A DNA stretch of 64,000 nucleotides, taken from NCBI GenBank assembly GCA_963576725.1, contig OY755241.1, positions 54,436,484 to 54,500,483 on the forward strand, written 5' to 3'. The notes beneath the pieces were generated by a model. The model made no database searches, was not told the DNA's origin, and was given only the letters and a program-made list of their open reading frames with translations. The position numbers and the translations under genes are program-made. The first letter of the stretch is position 1; each line of letters starts with the position of its first letter. Source of the DNA: Azorinus chamasolen (Eukaryota > Mollusca > Bivalvia > Cardiida > Solecurtidae). Shown here one piece after another: positions 50,450-61,744 of this stretch.

Positions 50450-51390
50450 GTATAATATGGAAAACATATAAAAAGTATGATGTGTGATGGTCGTTTCGTC
50501 GACCTTCCCGTTCGTCGACCTTAATTTATATAGTAAACCCAAAGTCGTTTCGTCGGCCTTATCATTACATAGGGGATTAAGTTTTCACACCTATGCCGCG
50601 GCTGCATATTGTTGTTGTGCAGTATTTCCCTCCAATGTCTGGAGAACCGTGACGTACGTCCCGTAGATATTCAGTGTGGAATTAAAAAGTTATAAGAAAA
50701 ATGCACCCCACCACTTACTAGCACTTGATCTTATTGGAGTATACATGAAAGGGTGTAATGGTTACATTCCTACCTACTTTGTTTACTTATACTTATAATG
50801 AAGACAGTATGAGGATAAAATAAGTAAAGCATAAAATATACAATTACTACTGGCATTACAGGGTCCAATTAGTGCAAGGTTAAGAAACCCCAACGACACT
50901 GGATGAGGTGTCCATTCTTCCCATTAGCACTTCAAGTGCATGGAAAGCAATCATTATATGGTGTTACTAGATCAGCTGTTACTATGTACATAGAGATGAA
51001 TTAAAGAGTACCATTTACTGACTTCTTAATTAGCACTGCGACTACATATATAGACATATTTATCTCTTCTCGGACCAGGAACTCGAAAAGTTGGATTCAA
51101 TGTTAAGTTTATACTAATTCAAAACATTAATGTCTTGAGGATTCATTCCTTGACTAGTGTATAAGTGACTCACTGATTCTCATTACCATGCATACATTGA
51201 CATTTCCGGCCATGACCCATGGGGTATGCTTAAGCCATGCAAATAATGTAGACCCAGACCAGATGACTCATCCTTGAGTTCATCTGATATGGGTTCACCC
51301 TCTTTGCCACTCATAGCAGACAGCAACACTTTAAAATGGCCGCATTACAATAGATTGCAACATCACATTCTGGCAAGTCCATATAGTACC
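50450..51390. other. Region with no recognised gene
   Basis: A short direct repeat, GTCGTTTCGTCG(A/G)CCTT, occurs near 50490-50560. A worn A-like core lies at about 51238-51305 (AATGTAGACCCAGACCAGAT). The rest is AT-rich. ZGPAT promoter sequence may lie at the left edge. Confidence 0.4.
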
Positions 51391-51394
51391 AGCC

Positions 51395-51767
51395 AAGCTT
51401 GCCATGTTGTGTGGCCTTCATGGAAAGAGGTATTTAGTGAGTCTAACCCAATTTGCCCATTCAGCCCTTCGCCATTTTCACACATTGTTTGAGGGAGCTG
51501 CACATGAGACAATAGGAAAATTTTAGCTGTCAGAGGCGAACAAAGCATGTCCTGAGCCTAGCAGACATGAGGAACGCTCATATCAGGTCATGCGTTGTCT
51601 GCCATATCGCAGCCCTTGTAGCCCTTTCATATGGGAGTGTATTCGGACCACCCAAGAGTCCCAGAATGATTGTCTGAAGGCTGGGGTGAATAAACAAACA
51701 GGTTTATGTATGCTGTGTCGTGCTTAACAATTCAGCTCTCTTTACAATCTGTACATTATGAGTTTCC
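51395..51767 (-). other. Probable 3' UTR of the retrotransposon
   Basis: This is the sequence downstream of the reverse transcriptase stop on the coding strand, with no ORF of note. No clear poly(A) or short tandem tail marks the end, so the left limit is a guess. Confidence 0.35.
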
Positions 51768-53486
51768 TTAAATAGCTTTGCTACCTCTGGACTCAGCCAG
51801 TGACTGTAGTGCTTGTGTGCGCTTGATGTGCAGGGCATATGTCATTCCTCTGGACACAGATTCCAGCTTTGGAAGCAGGCAAGGTTGCAGCTTGGCTGTT
51901 ATCCTTGTTGGGTGTGTACAGTCAAGTACCAGCGCGGTCATGGCTTTAGGAGAAGATACCATTGCAAGGACCTCAGCGTCGGTACAGTTCTCCGATAGCA
52001 GTTTCATGAAGGAATCAGTGAAGGGCTTCCTGGTTTCCTTTAGGAAAACGCAATTACATAAGAAGTGCTGTAGATCTTCTGGGCCTCCCTTACAAAGAAT
52101 ACAAGTTGGGTCCACTGCAAACTGATTAAATTTTGATCTGTCTGCTTGGAGAGTATAAGTCCCAGTCAGCATTCTTGCCTTTATTCCTGCCTTTCGTACA
52201 GACACTGGGTCATGCCTAGCATTCTTCCATATCGGGTGGATATTGCCTTGCGAAAAGTGGTCGCCACTTATGTATTTCATTGTGGATCTCTCATTGGCCA
52301 TATCCAGGACATATGATCTCCAGTAAGGCTCAACATGGATTTTCACAAGCATCTTCCAGCCGTCCTTGCTGTATGATTGATCGAGAAGACTGTAGCAGTC
52401 TGGTAGGTCATACTTCACTAGCAGTTTCTTTAAATATATGAACCAGCTTTTCGATGAATCGTCTTTGACCAGAAATTGGCGCTCAGCAACCTGTCTCTCC
52501 ACCGAATCATTCCTTAGAATGTTCCCGAGGAGAGACAGAGTTCGCTTGTGGATCTCAGCCTCTATTGGCAGTTGGCCGGATAGCAGGTATATAGCTGCAT
52601 CGGCCGCTCTGTCCGGAAGGCTCATCAGCTGTTTGAGACACCTCTTATGGAATTGGTTCAGCCTTTTGACGTCACCTGCAGTCAAGGTGACTGCATCCAG
52701 GCCATATAATAAGCGTGGCACAACATAAGTTTTGTAGACTGCAATTGACACCTGGGGGTTCAGTCCATTCACTCCATGAAGTCCAGCTCCCATCAGAGAA
52801 TACATGCATTTCCTAGCCGAATCGATTCTGCAGTCAATGGCTCCAGCATGATTTGAAGTAGAGTGAGAGTCTCTTTGTATACCTAGATGAATACAGTCCT
52901 GCACAACCTCTATTGCCCTGTTATTTAGCCTAAATATATCCAGTTCATTCCAGTGAGAATGTGACAGGGGTGAATTGAAGATCATTACTTTGGTTTTGCA
53001 TTCACTGATAGAGTACCTTTCTGCATTAGCATACATTTCCTGAATTTCAAGCATGGCTTGCAAGTCATCTGCAGTGGTTGCCAATAGTAGAATGTCATCA
53101 GCGCATGTTGGGGTGCCACAGTAATGGGGTCCAATCTTCAGTCCAATTTGACTCTTCTGGTACAGGTCTAGAAGGGGATTGATGAACATCTTGTACGCCA
53201 CTGGGGAAATGATGCCCCCTTGACGTACACCCTGGCCTTCAATCAATTGTCTTGACACAGCCCCGTCCCATTTGACGACCGATGACATGTCTGTATAACC
53301 GTCCTGCAAGGTTAGCCACTGGTTTCCCTCAAGTCCCGCACAGTGCAGTTTCCTCAGTAATGACTGGTGCCATACGACATCAAATGCTTTGGAGGCATCA
53401 ACGTATGCAGCATATAGACATGTTTTACTATCTCTTGCCTCAGCTATAGCTTCAGTGAATAGCAGTGCAGCCGATGTGGGGGGCAC
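51768..53486 (-). pseudogene. Retrotransposon ORF, 3' part: reverse transcriptase core and C-terminal zinc knuckle
   Basis: Catalytic aspartates lie in motif A (Asp30, with Asp36 also present) and motif C (Asp130, Asp131, preceded by Cys128-Ala129). The connection domain includes YKTYVVPRLLYGLDAVTL. The C-terminal CILC-x-H-x-C knuckle is typical of this retrotransposon group. The ORF opens at a GTG that is in reality internal sequence. The antisense ORFs here are shadows. Confidence 0.87.
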
Positions 53487-55206
53487 ACCCTGCTGTGAAT
53501 CCTTTCTGCAGTGGGTTCTGTTTCGTTTCTACTCGTTGCATATCAGATTTCAATAGTATTTTCTCTAATACCTTCCCAATAAGATTTGTAATGGTGATTC
53601 GCCTATAGGAGTTAGGATCATTCATGGGTTTACCTTGTTTTTTATATACAGGTGTAATATGCCCTACTTTGAACTGTGACGGATTCCTTGCTACCGACAA
53701 TATACCAGAAATCAGTGCAGTTACATATGGTACAATGGTTTTTCCACCAAGCTTCAGATGTTCTGCGGAGATGCACTTTCCGTCTGCAGCTTTCCCGTTT
53801 TTGAGAGTCTTAATAACCTTAGCAACAGTTTCCTGTGTAATCGCCTCCGCAACCATCTGGCGTTGGCAGGTTTCCCTTATGATATTGAAGTCTATCTTGA
53901 CCTGTTCAGCATATTCACGATCAAAGTTCGTATTGTCTTTCGGCGTAGCTAGTTGTTCAAAGTAAGATGCCCATCCCTCACGTATATCCTCAGGTGATGA
54001 CAGATGGAGATCGTCTATCAACAGTGAGCTTAGCTTCCGTGGGCCAGTTCTTCTCTGTTTCTCGATCAGCGAGTAGAAGACCCTCATATCGCTGGAGCTG
54101 GCTTCCATAATTGTCCTATACTCAGTTAGTCTTCTCTCAGCGTACAGAGATCTCTGGGCTGACCTCAGTTGTTTCTTCGCTGCTCTTCTCTGGACAGACA
54201 TTGGGTGGTCTGGACCTGGTCGACCAGCAGTTTTCCATTTATAAAAGGCCATCTTGTTGGCTTGCATCAGGTACTGGATCTCACGGGACCAGAGGCGCCT
54301 TTTCTTTGGTCCTTTCCTGCTAGGTACACTTTCTTGTGCAGCCTGGTCCAATATAGAGCATAGATGGTCTATTCCAAGCTCAATATCTGTCAGGGTTTCA
54401 AAAGTATGGGGTGAGCTAACCAGTAAAGAGGCAAGTTTTCCCTGGTACCTTTCCTCGTCAACCTTGTCCCATTTAAGACTTGCACCTCTGCCTGCAATCT
54501 GAGTGTAAGGTACTGGGTGTTGAGCAACTTCTGGAATTCTGACAGCTACCGGATCATGAGTCGAGACATTGTTAGGCTCCCTGGTTCTCACTCGAGGCTG
54601 GACAAGCTTTTGTTTCAATGTCTCCCCCTTCACTATGATGTAATCAATGCAGGACGATACCCTCCCATTTGGATGATGGTAGGTACAGGTCTGGGGGCTA
54701 CCCTGTGGTACCACCAGACTCTGTGACTGACAAAATTTCCTAAAAGCTTTATCTCTAGATGCGGGGTCTTTCTTATAAAGAGAAGCATTCATATCTCCCA
54801 TTAAGATAATAGAGGATGAGGTCTCATACTTGGAGATAATTTCGGCTATTTGATCAAGGGTTTCCTGAAAGAGCATGTCGGAGTTAGAGTAGCCTCTGCA
54901 CGGCATATATACATTAATGATGCAAACTTTCCCAACCACTGTGTCCAGGAGGATAACTGATATACGATCATCACCATCCGGTTGACTTGAGACATTTATG
55001 TCCATGTCCAGTTTCCAGATCAAAGCCACACCTCCCTTCCCTCTAGGTCTGCATATTGGGGATATGGGGTCATCATCATCTACTGATTTTATATGAGCTT
55101 TAAAGCCTTTGGCGTTACAAAATTCTTCAAGAGCAGTTTTCTGCATATTTGATGTTAGCTTTTCAAGTAGGCGCGTGTCTGCAATTATGGCAAACTGCCC
55201 AATCAT
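53452..55206 (-). pseudogene. Retrotransposon ORF, 5' part: endonuclease and start of reverse transcriptase
   Basis: This ORF has 584 codons. The endonuclease-like fold spans residues 1-230, a basic linker (KKRRLWSREIQYLMQ) lies around 300, and reverse transcriptase fingers begin around 480. It reads into a short out-of-frame tail after the conserved QNPLQKGFTAGCAP block, where the frame should have continued into the second ORF. Confidence 0.85.
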
Positions 55207-55209
55207 AGT

Positions 55210-55960
55210 TCAGACCCAGATCAAGATCATTTTATATTTGGTAAAAAGTGGTTTAGTTGGGACGAGGGTAACATGTTTATAACTTTGGCAATTATCACAA
55301 ACTTCCGATTTTCGTAAAAACCAAATGTGCACTTCGTGCATTTATTCAACATAACGTTTTATAAATAATGTGTGCTATTTGATTAAATATTTAATCAATA
55401 ATTCACGTGTTTTATCAATAATTGGAAGTTATTGTTTATTAATTATTGTTTATTCACCGTGTAGACCCTGACCGAAATTTCATTATTTTATAATTCCTGT
55501 ATCATTTCTTTTTGCAGAGTGTACATTCTACCAAGCAGATGTATTCAGTGATCACATGCAAAACTTCTGCTATAGCAAATAGTGCAGACCTGGGTTATAA
55601 AGCTCTTAACAGAGTCATTTCCCTGTTCTATGTTTATTCCGTATAACAATCGTCTGCAATGTGTTCTACATGCATGATTGTGAAAAAATTAAAACCATTT
55701 GCAAATAACCTGGCCAGGAAACTGGAATAATAAATATATAGTCCTATAAGGAAAAAATATTTTAAAATCTGTTGAACTTACAATTTTAACCTTGCAGTGT
55801 TTGCGCATGTGCTTCAAATTTAAACTCAATATGTATTGTAACTAAGTAGACTCCTTTGAGTATTGATTTGGACGTGTTAACCCTTTCAGTAAGTGCATGA
55901 ATATAGTTGTATATGACAGACCCATCCAGTATGAATACAAGTTATCTAACAATGTTAAAT
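55210..55960. other. AT-rich region without a gene
   Basis: TTAAT-rich stretch at 55375-55450. Fragments of A-type sequence (CCCTGTTCTATGTTTATTCC near 55620) are seen. No ORF of note. Confidence 0.4.
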
Positions 55961-56133
55961 GGAGTTAGTAATTACAGTCAAGCCCCTTAAAGCGGACGTT
56001 CAGTATAAATAAAAATATTGGAGACAGATGGCAGCTCCTCTACGAAATTTCTGCACGACTTTCACCCTGCATTAAGCAGCCCCTTGTCTAAAGGTATCTT
56101 AACCCTTCTCTTGTTGAATTTTAAGATACATTT

Positions 56134-56515
56134 CTACCGACTGAGCTACCAAGCCACACAGTAAAGCCTATCAACTTATTTCACCATAATCTCTACCCGG
56201 CTACACACACCCCTCTACACAAAAAATCGTCCCGAATTCTTACACAAAGAACACTCCACGAGTTTCTTATTACATGTATTACATGTATTACACATTATCT
56301 TCATATAATCTTCATATTATCTTCATATAAATCACCTTATGGGTTATTTACGTTGGGCTCCAAATGTAACATGGTGAAAAAGTTGTGACTCGACTGGGAC
56401 TCGAACCCAGGGCCTCTGGCTTACCATGCCAACACTCTACCGACTGAGCTACCAAGCCACACAGTAAAGTCTATCAATTTATTTCACCATAATCTCTACC
56501 CGGCTACATAAGACC
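56134..56515 (-). repeat. tRNA-headed repeat, partly duplicated in tandem (period 303 bp)
   Basis: The block CTACCGACTGAGCTACCAAG through CTCTACCCGGCTACA occurs at 56134 and again at 56437. On the - strand it contains a tRNA-like sequence with A and B box promoters, followed by a CACAACTTTTTCACCATG tail. This is a SINE-like structure. Confidence 0.65.
56387..56458 (-). tRNA. tRNA-Thr(GGT)-like sequence, probably part of a SINE
   Basis: Read on the - strand, GGCTTGGTAGCTCAGTCGGT starts a 72-base cloverleaf. The D arm has AGTCGGTA, the anticodon stem TTGGC/GCCAG encloses ATGGTAA (anticodon GGT), and the T arm is CTGGG-TTCGAGT-CCCAG. The acceptor closes with several G-T pairs. The partial copy 303 bases away and the linked non-tRNA tail argue for a retroposed relic rather than a working gene. 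Confidence 0.45.
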
Positions 56516-56561
56516 TCTATGATCAATAAATGAATGGCCGCTGAAGACAAACATTGTAAAC

Positions 56562-57042
56562 CCAGATTATCTGCCAGTGTCTGCCGTGTTTGACACCTAT
56601 CAGACTATCTGCCTGTGTCCGCAGTGTTTGACACCTATCAGATTATCTGCCAGTGTCTGCCGTGTTTGACACCTATCAGACTACCTGCCAGTGTCTGCAG
56701 TGTTTGACATCTATCAGACTACTTGCCAGTGTCTGCAGTGCTTGACACCTATCAGACTACCTGCCAGTGTCTACAGTGTTACTATCTGCCAGTGTCTGCC
56801 GTGTTTGACACCTATCAGACTACTTGCCAGTGTCTGCAGTGTTTGACACCTATCAGACTACCTGCCAGTGTCTGCCGTGTTTGACACCTATCAGACTACC
56901 TGCCAGTGTCTGTAGTGTTTGACACCTATCAGACTACCTGTCAGTGTATGCAGTGTTTGACACCTATCAGACTACCTGCCAGTGTCTGCCGTGTTTGACA
57001 CCTATCAGACTACCTGCCAGTGTCTGCAGTGTTTGACACTTA
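56562..57042. repeat. 38-bp minisatellite
   Basis: About 12-13 copies of CTGCCAGTGTCTGC(A/C)GTGTTT plus GACACCTATCAGACTAC. One copy is shortened near 56780. Variation is mostly A/C at one site. Confidence 0.93.
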
Positions 57043-57374
57043 TGAAACTCTATGGAAATTTGTTCTTTTGGAAAAGGGTATAATTGTATTGAAAAAAGTA
57101 ATGACTCAGATCAGCCTTTGGGGTCTGCACCATCAGAATCTCTAGAAAGGTGCTACCGGTGTTTGTCTTTCAATACTGGCTAACACTTGACCAGAGATCT
57201 CATCATAGAGGTGCTGTGTAATCTGTATCTATACTATTTGTCTTTCAATACTGGCTAACACTTGACCAGATGAGACATTGGGGATCCAAGCTGTTTGAAA
57301 CTCCGTCAATAATTTCTCAGAAGTTTTTCGAATCTGCCCCAGATTGGAGCAGGCAATATTCCCTTTATTAATGA

Positions 57375-57615
57375 TTAACCCATTACTTCATGTAAACGTG
57401 TTTCGTGCATTTGCAAACAGAGTACGTAGATCCACCTACAGGAGCCGTTTGATCATGGTCTGCTCTGCTTGCTAATGGAATTTGAACGATCTGTATCTTT
57501 ACTTTCTAAAATAGCTACAATGTTCCACTTTCCTTTTCATTATCAGTTATTACTTATATATAAAAAAAAAACTATTTTGACATTTGGAATATACAAAGAA
57601 CAGGGAAAGGGTTAA
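57375..57615. repeat. A-type MITE, internally shortened
   Basis: TTAACCCATTACTTCATGTA to AACAGGGAAAGGGTTAA. The left core arm is lost, leaving CCACCTACAGGAGCCG. Confidence 0.83.
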
Positions 57616-57866
57616 CACGGGGGTTATGTGTATACAACATACATGTACCTATCCTAAACCAGAAGAATTGTAGCTAGGACTGAAGTTCAATTTCATTCTT
57701 TAACAATCAGTGCTGATTATAACTGGGAGGCGAATTTCGTTGAAAAACGTGCAGTATCGTGACATGTGTTCAGTCTGTATCGCATTGGACACGACGTTAT
57801 CACGTGATAAGCATTGCGCGAATTCAAAACTTATTCTTCGCCATTTACATCGCATGTGTTGTAGAG

Positions 57867-57933
57867 ATGAACAACAAAAAGAAAGGAAACGGACAAAGTT
57901 CATACAGGAGAAACACCACCATGTGCCATTTGA
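57867..57933 (+). CDS. Candidate first coding exon of a + strand gene
   Basis: ATG is followed by 22 codons (MNNKKKGNGQSSYRRNTTMC then HL) and a strong donor, TTTGA|GTAAGTG. The upstream 150 bases are richer in CpG than the surroundings and contain a CACGTG E-box near 57801. No continuing exon was recognised to the right, so this could be chance. Confidence 0.3.
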
Positions 57934-57997
57934 GTAAGTGTAGTTTTTTTGTGTTTGTTTCATGTTTTAGCACAGTCGTCCAGATGAGATGCGTAAA

Positions 57998-58075
57998 TTA
58001 AAACTTTTTCAAGAATACCTTTATTTCTCCGCCAAAATGTTGTGACGCCTCTTTAGACTCGTCACAACGTAGGGC
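57998..58075. repeat. Degenerate E-type MITE
   Basis: TTTATTTCTCCGCCAAAATG and GACGCCTCTTTAGACTCGTC, with a short inverse ACAACGTAGGGCTT. Confidence 0.45.
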
Positions 58076-58428
58076 TTAGAACGGACGGTTGCTTGATACA
58101 GAACTCCTATAGAAGCTTTCGTACAACTTTCATTCTGCATTAAGCAACCATCTGCCTTCAAACCCCAGAATAAGACCTAATTGTAATGTAGACATGATTT
58201 ACTGTATTATAATGGATGCTTTTCGCGCCTTTTTTGTTTACCATTTGCCAGTGTATTTGTGCCATATTTATAATTGGTCAGCTCTAAATAACCATCAGTG
58301 TCGATGGGACTAGTAAAACACCATTCATTCATTCATATCGTTGAGAAGAGTTTTGTCCTTTCTCAGCCAAACATTTTCTTTGGCTTCTTATGTTGTCCTT
58401 TACATCAGACTTTTAAAATATAAAGCTA

Positions 58429-58612
58429 CGGTAAAATCTCTCTTTAACGGCCACTGTATTGTGTTAATTAGTTGGTATAGAGCAGGTGGCTACTTAAAGC
58501 AAGGTGAATGTACAGGAGTGTTGTTTTACTTTCACCTTGCTTTAAGCAGTCACCTGCCTTTAACACTAAATACTAAATGTAATTTAGTTACCATTATAGA
58601 GAGGTTTTACTG
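58429..58612. repeat. D-type MITE
   Basis: CGGTAAAATCTCTCTTTAAC to AGAGAGGTTTTACTG with TA on both sides. The left core arm is deleted (GGTGAATGTACAGGAGTG). Confidence 0.85.
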
Positions 58613-58788
58613 TATTTTGAAAAACTCAAAAGTGGTACACCCCTATACCTCTGAGCTAATTAAAAATCATACATTGATGCATTCTCACATGAATATTCAT
58701 TGAAGAAAGAGTAAATACAGGCCTGTGTGTGGTTGCTTTATAGTGTATTTACAAAAGTTGGTATAGGTTGCCAGTATTAACATTTTTG

Positions 58789-58791
<3 letters not shown>

Positions 58792-58834
<43 letters not shown>
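58792..58834. repeat. (CT)n microsatellite
   Basis: About 20 uninterrupted CT units after a short C run. Confidence 0.97.
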
Positions 58835-58838
<4 letters not shown>

Positions 58839-59019
58839 TCTCAAATACATTTGTCTGCTATGGTTTCAGCATGTTGTTTCACTCATTTCCTTTACAAGAA
58901 ACAACGTAAGAGTGTCAAACTGTAGGGATCCAGATAAAAAACCATGTTACTTGGAATCTCATCTGGATCCAAACTGCTTGTAAATGTTATCTGGGATTGT
59001 CTGTGTGATGAAAGAGCTA

Positions 59020-59400
59020 ACCCAGTCCCTCATAGGCTATTTTAGATCCTTCCTCTTAACATATTCCACCATAGGCTATTTTTAGATCCAGCCTCTTTGA
59101 ATTAATCTACCGATAAGGAGCATTAACTTGAGAAAGGGAAAAGTTTAGAATTTTGTAGTTTTGAAACCATTGTGATAAATAGAGGATTTGCATCTGCAGA
59201 GGTGTAGAATGTTTTTAGGCTTAGGGTTAAAAAGACTTTGAATAAATACTGAAGAACATTTAGTAATTTACCAGAGAAAAGGAACATTTTAGAACTGTGC
59301 ATTTTTGAAAGCATTGTGATAAATGGAGCATTTGATCCTATGGAGCAACTGCTTTATTTATCACAATGGTTTCAAAAGGTGACTTTTACAGATGTGCTCT
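59020..59400. repeat. Two worn C-type MITE pieces
   Basis: CAGTCCCTCATAGGCTATTT and then CCACCATAGGCTATTTTTAG, with AACCATTGTGATAAATAGAG, and a second core at 59310-59372 (GATCCTATGGAGCAACTGC). Confidence 0.65.
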
Positions 59401-59550
59401 TAGAAAGTAAAGAACTAGATCATTCAAATTCCATTAGCAAACAGAACAGGCCCTGATCAGATCGACTGCCCTATAGTAGCCTTCTGATCTGGGTCTATTC
59501 TGTTTGCAAATGCGTAAAAACACATTTATATGAGGGAAAGGTTATTCCTA
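59400..59550. repeat. A-type MITE, left end missing
   Basis: Core at about 59439-59508 (GCAAACAGAACAGGCCCTGA); right end GAGGGAAAGGTTA. Confidence 0.7.
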
Positions 59551-59781
59551 TTCCTAATCTGTTGTACAAATAAAATTGGGTCCAATGCAGAGCAGCATTG
59601 TTCCTTTTTTTGAATAAAAAGAAAATTGTTTAACATCCACTTTGGATATAAACTATTTACAAAGAGTTTCACATTTGGAAAATTGTTGAAAGAGTTTGAT
59701 CTCAGCCTTAACAGTAATTGTGATGAAGTTTATGTCAGTCTATTCAGTATAAATCTTGGACTGATACTTTGCAAGAGTATT

Positions 59782-60028
59782 TTAACCCTTTACTCCATAA
59801 ATATACTTTTTCTATGCCTTTATAAAACGAGTAGATCCAGATCAGGTGGCTCCTATGGGAGCCATTTGATCAGGGTCTGCTCTGTTACTTATGAAATAAT
59901 AAAAGATATGAAATAATGTTTCTACAGTTTCTTCTTTCGCAAATATTGTATGTGTTAATATGCCATCTTAAATGTTAACCTAATTAATATTCATTTCTTT
60001 CAATAATATACATGGAGTAAAGGGTTAA
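59782..60028. repeat. A2-type MITE, full length
   Basis: TTAACCCTTTACTCCATAAA to GGAGTAAAGGGTTAA, centre GGCTCCTATGGGAGCC. Confidence 0.87.
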
Positions 60029-60146
60029 ATGACAAATGTTATTGCATTGCTACAACCGATGCCATCCACCATCAGGAAGTGTTTCTTATGCAGACTGCAG
60101 CAAGACAGTACAACTATTTTATTACACTAGCTGTTTAATGGTCTAT

Positions 60147-60382
60147 TCTTTACTCCATAAATACACCTTTCTGCATACATCTTTGCAAACAGAGTCAACA
60201 GATCAGATGGCTCCTATAGAAGCCGTCTGATCAGTGTCTACCCTGTTTGCTTATGATATGGTATAGATCTGATTCTACACTTTCTGCCATGATGACCAAT
60301 ATTTCCCGTGTCCATGTCAATTAATCTATTCATGATGTCATTATTACCTACATGAATATCCACGGAGTAAACAAAGGGTTAA
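60147..60382. repeat. A2-type MITE
   Basis: TTTACTCCATAAATACACCT to GGAGTAAACAAAGGGTTAA, centre GGCTCCTATAGAAGCC. Confidence 0.83.
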
Positions 60383-60672
60383 ATGACAAACAGTTCAGAC
60401 CCTGATCAGTGATCTCCCCAGGAACCCTCAGGTCTGTATCTACATTATTTACAAGTTCACTTGTTTCCCCCATTCAGAAGAAAACTCTATAGTCTATTGC
60501 AGGTCTGACTCTCCATTTTTTGTGCTTTGTATTTTTAATTTTTGTATTATATTTGCATACATTGTTTACAGAGTTCTCTGGACATGGAATTCTTTGTATG
60601 AGTTTTAAAATTTGTCCAGTATTACTAACATGTTAGAATCAGACATCAGCTGACTCATGATCCATTTTTTTT

Positions 60673-60897
60673 TTAACCCTTTCCTCCAAATATGCCATTA
60701 TACGCCTCCGTAAAAGTCACTTTGAAACCCTTGTGATAAATAGAGCATTTGCTCCTAAGGAGCAAATGCTCTATTTATCACAATGGTTTCAGAACTGCAC
60801 AACTCTAAAAGATTCCTTTTCTCTAGTTAATGCTCCTTTTCGGTCGACTTATTCAAAGAGGTTTGATCTAAAAATAGCCTATGAGGGAATGGGTTAA
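60673..60897. repeat. C-type MITE, full length
   Basis: TTAACCCTTTCCTCCAAATA to GAGGGAATGGGTTAA, core TTTGCTCCTAAGGAGCAAA. Confidence 0.88.
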
Positions 60898-60899
60898 AT

Positions 60900-61490
60900 C
60901 TTTTAGGCCTTTACCTCATGAACACTTATACTCCAATTCATGACCTTAAATATTTATTAGCTTAATTTTGATGATTGTCAATTAACAAGGGATGTTTTTA
61001 CCATTTCAGAATCTGTAGAACCAGATCTATATGAACAAGGGATCATTTGGTCAAGGCAGAAACTAGAATCATGCATAACTAAATGATTCCAAAAGTGAAC
61101 AGAGCAGACCCTTATCAGATGACTCCTTTATCTACACAGTAAAAGGTAAATATGTAGTAAATGTCAAATATTTTCTGTATTTCTCAGCCAGGCGCTATCT
61201 TACTGGTAATTATTCCGAAAAAAGAAAACCCCACTTCAAAATAATTTTAGCAGAAAAATTTGTTTTCGAACAAAAAGATTAAACTATGAAAATCAAAAAG
61301 AATGTGCATTTGCCACAGTATGCATACGCCAGACACTTTAGCTTGTGTGTGTAAATAAAATTGTAAACGCTAGCTATTCAGTTTGTAAAATGTGTTGCCG
61401 GGTTAAAACAGTTTGGATTCTTACAACAATTTGAGCCACGTGCATTTTTATCTGGATCCAAATTGTTTCTTATTAATGTGTCATCTTTTA
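60900..61490. other. AT-rich region without a gene
   Basis: Worn A2-like words (CTTTACCTCATGAAC, GAACAGAGCAGACC near 61098) and a TTTGGATTC fragment near 61410. No ORF or RNA gene is recognised. Confidence 0.4.
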
Positions 61491-61493
61491 TTT

Positions 61494-61672
61494 ACAGTAA
61501 AACCCCTCTAAACTGGACATTCAATTTAGCATAATTAGCGGTTTTGGAGACAGGTGGCAGCTTAATGCAGGGTGAAAGTTATGCAGAAAACTCTTGCATT
61601 AAGAATCCACCTGCCTAAAAATATCGAACTTCTTCTCTATTAGAATTCCGGTTTACAGGAGTATTATTACTG
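61494..61672. repeat. D-type relative, degraded
   Basis: TTTACAGTAAAACCCCTCTA, GGTGGCAGCTTAATGCAGGG and CCACCTGCC are present. The core is collapsed (GCAGAAAACTCTTGCATTAAG). A similar relic lies at 55976-56090. Confidence 0.55.
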
Positions 61673-61744
61673 TACATGTATTGAGGCAATAAGCTGTAAC
61701 TGCATTCAATTTTCTTTTAGGTGCCAGCAACAAACATAAGACAA

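Larger units (their letters stand above)
51768..55206 (-). mobile_element. Non-LTR retrotransposon, 5'-truncated, with endonuclease and reverse transcriptase split by a frameshift
   Basis: The right-hand ORF (55206 to 53452, 584 codons) carries an apurinic-type endonuclease with GDMNAS (residues 137-142), CIDYI (186-190) and THDPV (216-220). It continues into the first reverse transcriptase motifs (VYKKQGKP, SYRRITITN). The left-hand ORF (53486 to 51768) continues with motif A (YVDASKAFD), motif B (GVRQGGIISP), motif C (CADDILLL in place of YADD) and the thumb. It ends in a cysteine/histidine knuckle, CILC...H...C. The two ORFs overlap at a run of six C (on the coding strand), so the break is one base. 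A stop lies just upstream of the first Met and the flank resembles an A-type MITE, consistent with 5' truncation. The layout resembles CR1/Jockey-group elements of the sort abundant in molluscs. The clade is not certain. Confidence 0.9.

Noticed and set aside
51778..54726. + strand ORFs of 60-115 codons
   Set aside because: They are antisense shadows of the retrotransposon ORFs.
56387..56458. A functional single-copy tRNA gene
   Set aside because: A partial copy 303 bases away and a linked non-tRNA tail point to a SINE. I kept it only as tRNA-like.
59626..59785. Open stretch LFNIHFGYKLFTKSFTFGKL as an exon
   Set aside because: No acceptor keeps the frame open on the left, and it runs into a MITE on the right with no good donor.
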